Assembly: GCA_002308515.1 (NCBI GenBank)
Contig: DBVN01000016.1
Span: forward strand, 1 to 10,201
Length of the DNA: 10,201 bases
Direction of reading: 5' to 3'
Source: Verrucomicrobia bacterium UBA1263
Lineage (GTDB): Bacteria; Verrucomicrobiota; Verrucomicrobiia; Limisphaerales; UBA1412
Position numbers and translations under genes: made by a program. Positions within the stretch are counted from its first letter, which is position 1, and every line of letters begins with the position of its first letter. Positions 7,471 through 10,201 of the stretch are shown here, in pieces. The notes below the pieces were generated by a model. It did not search any database and was not told where the DNA came from. It saw only the letters and a list, made by a program, of their open reading frames with translations.

Positions 7471-7545
7471 TTATCTCATCCGCTTATTCATCAAAATGAT
7501 GAACAGGATGTTTATTGTTAGGGTTACTAAGTCTTCGATAATCAT
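7471..7545 (-). CDS. 24-residue hydrophobic peptide, possible type I toxin or small membrane protein
   Basis: ATG at 7545-7543 opens a 24-codon frame ending in TAA at 7471. The peptide begins MIIEDLVTL, continues with a hydrophobic stretch (TINILFIILM) and ends in basic NKRMR. This is the layout of a single short membrane helix with a positive cytoplasmic tail. A ten-base match to the 16S rRNA tail lies eight bases before the start, and a strong hairpin follows the stop. Both support a real gene in spite of its size. The peptide recalls type I toxins of the Fst, TxpA/BsrG and holin-like groups in Firmicutes (short acidic/Tyr start, TL-x-I-x-F helix, Lys/Arg end), but I cannot show homology. 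It could also be a regulatory leader peptide or a plain small membrane protein. Its start and size are fairly secure; its function is a guess. Confidence 0.6.
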   Translation of the reverse strand: MIIEDLVTLTINILFIILMNKRMR

Positions 7546-7553
7546 CTTTTTTG

Positions 7554-7563
7554 TCACCTCCTT
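7554..7563 (-). promoter_or_regulatory. Ten-base Shine-Dalgarno site of the small peptide gene
   Basis: AAGGAGGTGA is the exact complement of the usual bacterial 16S 3' end UCACCUCCUU. It is much stronger than the GGGAG of the giant gene and the apparent absence of any such site before the genes at 7831 and 9418. Confidence 0.8.
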
Positions 7564-7607
7564 CCAATGGTTATTTCCAATCATTTTGTGAAAGGTTTCA
7601 AACAAAA

Positions 7608-7635
7608 TTCATAGAGAAGAAGGCAGATGAAACAA
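7608..7635 (-). promoter_or_regulatory. Possible promoter of the small peptide gene
   Basis: TTGTTT (7630-7635) and TATGAA (7608-7613) are 16 bases apart on the minus strand. Transcription would start near 7601, about 55 bases before the ATG. The match is moderate and the surroundings are AT-rich. Confidence 0.3.
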
Positions 7636-7830
7636 AAGACTTCAGCCCGGAACTTTCATCCGCAACGACTTGATTTTATATTATTTGTTGGGGAATATCA
7701 AATTTTTGTTCGCAAAAAAGAGTTTGATGCGCGAAGAGGTACGGCTGACACGGATAAAATTTTTAATATTTCGTAACTTTTGGCACAAGGCGGTGTTTTC
7801 CTCTGTGGTTTATTGTTTTTTGCAAAGAAC

Positions 7831-9210
7831 ATGAGTGCTAAAACTATTTTGATCAGCGCGGCCGTGTGCGCCGCGGTCATCGGAGTCAGCGGTTACTGCG
7901 TGCTGAACGCGGAGCGCCAGGCTGCCGAAGAGGTATCTAAACGCAGTGCCGAGTGGGACGCGGAACGCGCGGAGCTGGAATCCCGGCTGGCAAACGCCCA
8001 GTCCGGTGGGATCGCGATCCCCGAAAATGTGGAAATATCTTCCTCGATGGATCCGATCCTGTTGGTGGAACGGCTGAAGAAGCTGGACGCCAACGACAAC
8101 CGTAAGAAACTGCGCGAGGCGCTGTTCTCCTTCCAGGGACTGGTGGAAGCCGGCACGAACTCGATCCCGGCCATCCGCAATTACTTTACCAGCGGCGAAA
8201 ACGTGGCGCTGACCGGCGGGAATAATGGCAATCCTTTTGGAGGAGGCGGCCCCAACTTTGGCGGCAATAATGCTAACAACGGCAATAATTTCAGAGGCCC
8301 GAACGGCGGAGGTTTCGGCGGAGCGAACTTTGGCGGAATGAATTTCGGCGGCGGACGCAATTCCGCGGTACCGGCCAGCACACGCATCGGTCTGATAGAC
8401 GTTCTGCACGATATCGGCGTGGAAGAGGCTTATATTCTTCTGGGCCAGATCGTTCCCACTGTGACTGAGGCCAGAGAGCTGGTGTATCTTTCCGGTATCC
8501 TTCAATCTATCGACCCCAGCTCGTTTGTGGGCACAACGGTCACGACCGCGCGCAATCTGCTGGCGGACAGCAATATCAGCAATGGCGACAAACGTCAGCT
8601 GATGAATCTGCTCTCACAGCTGGGCGATACGGAATACGCCGCGGCAATGCTGGATAATCTGTATGTGGACGGCCGTCTGGACGGCGCGACGCTGGATTTC
8701 CTGACCCGTACCCTGGGTGAAGGCGCGATCCCCACGATCTATAACGCCTTTATGGATGCCAACGCCAGCGATCAGGACCGTGCGCGGCTGCTGATGTCCA
8801 CGATGAACTATATCGGCTCGAATCAGCAGGCTACCGAGATGTTCAACACGGCTTTCGCGGGAGTCTCGGAGAACCGCGGACTGCAAAACATGATGCTGAT
8901 GGGGCTTTCCGGCATAGGACCGGGACAAAATATCACACCGGACGTGGCCGCTAACCGTCTGGCCGTGCTGAATTCCCTTCAGCAGCAGTATAATGATCCC
9001 TCTATGAACAACGTCTTCGCCGCGGCACGGACGCAGCTGGAGTACTATTCCAATCCGACCGCGTATGATCAACCACCACAGATCGATATGCGCCAAATCA
9101 TGGGCGGCGGACGCGGTGGAAACTGGGGCGGAAACCGTGGCCCCGGAGGCAATAACCGCGGCAATCGAGGCGGCGGCAACTGGGGCGGAGGCTTCGGCGG
9201 CGGACGCTAG
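7831..9210 (+). CDS. Membrane-anchored coiled-coil/helical-repeat protein with Gly/Asn-rich linker and Arg-Gly tail (unknown function)
   Basis: I chose the ATG at 7831 (459 residues). It places the hydrophobic segment TILISAAVCAAVIGVSG right at the N-terminus, after Met-Ser-Ala-Lys. An in-frame TTG at 7780 would add 17 residues and has no better ribosome site; neither start has a Shine-Dalgarno match. Residues 5-25 look like an uncleaved signal anchor with no lipobox. Residues 26-57 are charged and coiled-coil-like (AERQAAEEVSKRSAEWDAER). Residues 62-127 are helical. Residues 129-177 are Gly/Asn-rich with NPFGGGG, NFGG and GFGG motifs. Residues about 183-410 are a run of amphipathic helices resembling a HEAT-like solenoid. 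Residues 424-459 are Gly/Arg/Asn/Trp-rich (GGGRGGNWGGNRG). I do not recognise the family. The anchor and helical repeats suggest an envelope scaffold or protein-binding role. GC content is visibly higher than in the region to its left. Confidence 0.88.
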   Translation: MSAKTILISAAVCAAVIGVSGYCVLNAERQAAEEVSKRSAEWDAERAELESRLANAQSGGIAIPENVEISSSMDPILLVERLKKLDANDNRKKLREALFSFQGLVEAGTNSIPAIRNYFTSGENVALTGGNNGNPFGGGGPNFGGNNANNGNNFRGPNGGGFGGANFGGMNFGGGRNSAVPASTRIGLIDVLHDIGVEEAYILLGQIVPTVTEARELVYLSGILQSIDPSSFVGTTVTTARNLLADSNISNGDKRQLMNLLSQLGDTEYAAAMLDNLYVDGRLDGATLDFLTRTLGEGAIPTIYNAFMDANASDQDRARLLMSTMNYIGSNQQATEMFNTAFAGVSENRGLQNMMLMGLSGIGPGQNITPDVAANRLAVLNSLQQQYNDPSMNNVFAAARTQLEYYSNPTAYDQPPQIDMRQIMGGGRGGNWGGNRGPGGNNRGNRGGGNWGGGFGGGR

Positions 9211-9262
9211 TTTTTTGCCGGGAGTGTTTTTATCATAATTTACGTGTATTACGTGTACATGT

Positions 9263-9287
9263 GGGCGGGATTTCCCGCCCTTTTTTT
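9263..9287 (+). terminator. Intrinsic terminator of the Gly-rich protein gene
   Basis: GGGCGGG (9263-9269) and CCCGCCC (9274-9280) enclose a four-base loop and are followed directly by seven T's. It lies 52 bases after the stop codon of the gene at 7831-9210, and it separates that gene from the decarboxylase subunit gene. Confidence 0.93.
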
Positions 9288-9417
9288 GTCGCGGGTGCGG
9301 TTTTTATTTTACTTTTCGGGCCGCTTGCGCTTTGATAGAGGCGGTTGCGGTTGTTCCTGCCCGGAAGTCCTCCTGTTTCCTCAGCACAAAACATCAGCCG
9401 TGAATCTATAGAAAATT

Positions 9418-10201
9418 ATGTCTTTGTTTGAAGCTTTACCCGACGTATTTCAGGGTGTTACTACGTTATTCCAAAGCGATCCTAAAATCGCTATTGCCCG
9501 AATCCTCCTGATCCTGCTTGGTTTTCTGATGATGTACCTGGGACGCAAAGGCGTTCTGGAAGGTCTGATCATGATCCCGATGGGGCTTGGCATGGCGGCC
9601 ATCAACGCCTCGGTGATGGTGTTCGATCCGCTGGGCATCCACGCGCACGCCGGCGGGATGAGTACCCTCTTTCTGGAGGCGCAGGTGGGCGCGGGAGTGG
9701 ACTCCGCGCAGGCCGCCGCGGATACGATCAAGATCTTGGGCATTGACTGGCTGCAGCCCATCTACACGCTCACGTTCAGCAACAACCTGATCGCCTGCGT
9801 CGTGTTCATGGGAGTCGGCTCGCTGCTGGATATCGGCTACGTGCTGGCGCGGCCCTTTGTCTGCATGACGATCGCGCTCTTTGCCGAGCTGGGAACGATG
9901 GTGGTCTTCCCGCTGGCGATCTACTGCTTCCACTTTACACCGCAGGAAGCCGCGGCCATCTCGGTCGTAGGCGGCGCGGACGGCCCGATGGTGCTGTTCA
10001 CCTCGCTGCTGCTCTCGCCGCATCTGTTCGTGCCGATCGCGGTGGTAGCGTACCTCTATCTGGGGCTGTGCTACGGCGGCTATCCTTATCTGATCAAAAT
10101 GATCGTGCCCAAGCGGCTGATCGCGCTCAAAATGCCCGCTCCGGCCAAGAAGCCCGTGGAATATAATTCCATGGAAAAAATGGCTGTGGCCGCGATCCTC
10201 T
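9418..10201 (+). CDS. Sodium-translocating decarboxylase beta subunit, OadB/GcdB/MmdB family (N-terminal 261 residues, cut by window edge)
   Basis: The beta subunit is the membrane part of biotin-dependent decarboxylase pumps (oxaloacetate, methylmalonyl-CoA, glutaconyl-CoA). It decarboxylates carboxybiotin and exports sodium ions. The visible 261 residues are strongly hydrophobic, with several membrane segments. They include VVFMGVGSLLDIG (residues 128-140), whose Asp138 matches the conserved Asp of the MGVGAMTDFG motif, and the family signature GGADGP (residues 185-190). The early segment LLILLGFLMMYLGRKGVLEGLIMIPMG also matches the family's first helices. Full-length members have roughly 370-430 residues, so the last third is missing. 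The region before MGVG reads FSNNLIACVVF where Klebsiella OadB has a Gly-rich stretch, so this is a divergent member. The start has no clear ribosome site (GAAAATT before ATG) but fits the family's N-terminus. The substrate cannot be told, because no alpha, biotin-carrier or gamma gene is in view. Confidence 0.9.
   Translation, partial: MSLFEALPDVFQGVTTLFQSDPKIAIARILLILLGFLMMYLGRKGVLEGLIMIPMGLGMAAINASVMVFDPLGIHAHAGGMSTLFLEAQVGAGVDSAQAAADTIKILGIDWLQPIYTLTFSNNLIACVVFMGVGSLLDIGYVLARPFVCMTIALFAELGTMVVFPLAIYCFHFTPQEAAAISVVGGADGPMVLFTSLLLSPHLFVPIAVVAYLYLGLCYGGYPYLIKMIVPKRLIALKMPAPAKKPVEYNSMEKMAVAAIL

Noticed and set aside
7810..8505. Minus-strand frame of 231 codons, with two smaller ones at 7893-8180 and 8181-8387
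   Set aside because: Shadows of the high-GC plus-strand gene at 7831-9210, which has a membrane anchor, coherent domains and a terminator.
9241..9257. Short direct repeat TACGTGTA twice before the terminator
   Set aside because: Eight bases in an untranslated 3' region next to a plain terminator; too short to support a function.
9466..10023. Minus-strand frame of 185 codons rich in Arg, His and Asp
   Set aside because: Antisense to the clearly recognisable OadB-family gene; no motif of its own.

Overview
The window holds four genes. Two are complete: a tiny membrane-peptide gene and an anchored Gly/Asn-rich protein gene. Two are cut by the window edges: a giant secreted repeat protein and a sodium-pump decarboxylase beta subunit. 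The mix of a giant MBG/YDG-type repeat protein, an unfamiliar Gly/Asn-rich membrane-anchored helical protein and an OadB-like subunit points to a Gram-negative-type anaerobe or gut/sediment bacterium. The PVC group (Planctomycetota, Lentisphaerota, Verrucomicrobiota) is my best guess. This is inference from gene style only; there is no rRNA or other marker gene.

Positions 1-6835, minus strand: the first 2278 codons of one very long reading frame that leaves the window at the left edge. It begins with an unusually long signal peptide, then a divergent N-terminal domain, then about 24 Ig-like repeat units of the MBG type. Typical landmarks are W-x-x-P, YGTPLS, QLNA, FTP and NY. The array grew by block duplication: a copy with a 1290-bp offset and another with a 513-bp offset are visible. 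The C-terminal end, which would tell how the protein is attached to the cell, lies outside.

Positions 6836-7830: an AT-rich intergenic region carrying most of the regulatory signal. A good minus-strand promoter with an extended -10 (7173-7200) gives the giant gene a leader of about 330 nt, starting with a GTGGCC/GGCCAC hairpin. Further upstream on the same strand sits a 24-codon gene (7471-7545) with a ten-base Shine-Dalgarno match. It encodes a small hydrophobic peptide ending in basic residues. It is followed by a stable hairpin, and a possible opposing promoter would give an antisense RNA. This layout resembles a type I toxin-antitoxin locus.

Positions 7831-9287, plus strand: a 459-residue protein with an N-terminal membrane anchor, a short coiled coil, an FG/Gly/Asn-rich linker, a helical repeat domain and an Arg-Gly-rich tail, closed by a clear intrinsic terminator.

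Positions 9418-10201, plus strand: the first 261 codons of a membrane subunit of a sodium-translocating decarboxylase (OadB/GcdB/MmdB family), in its own transcription unit as far as can be seen. No functional link among the genes is evident, apart from the minus-strand small gene lying upstream of the giant gene.
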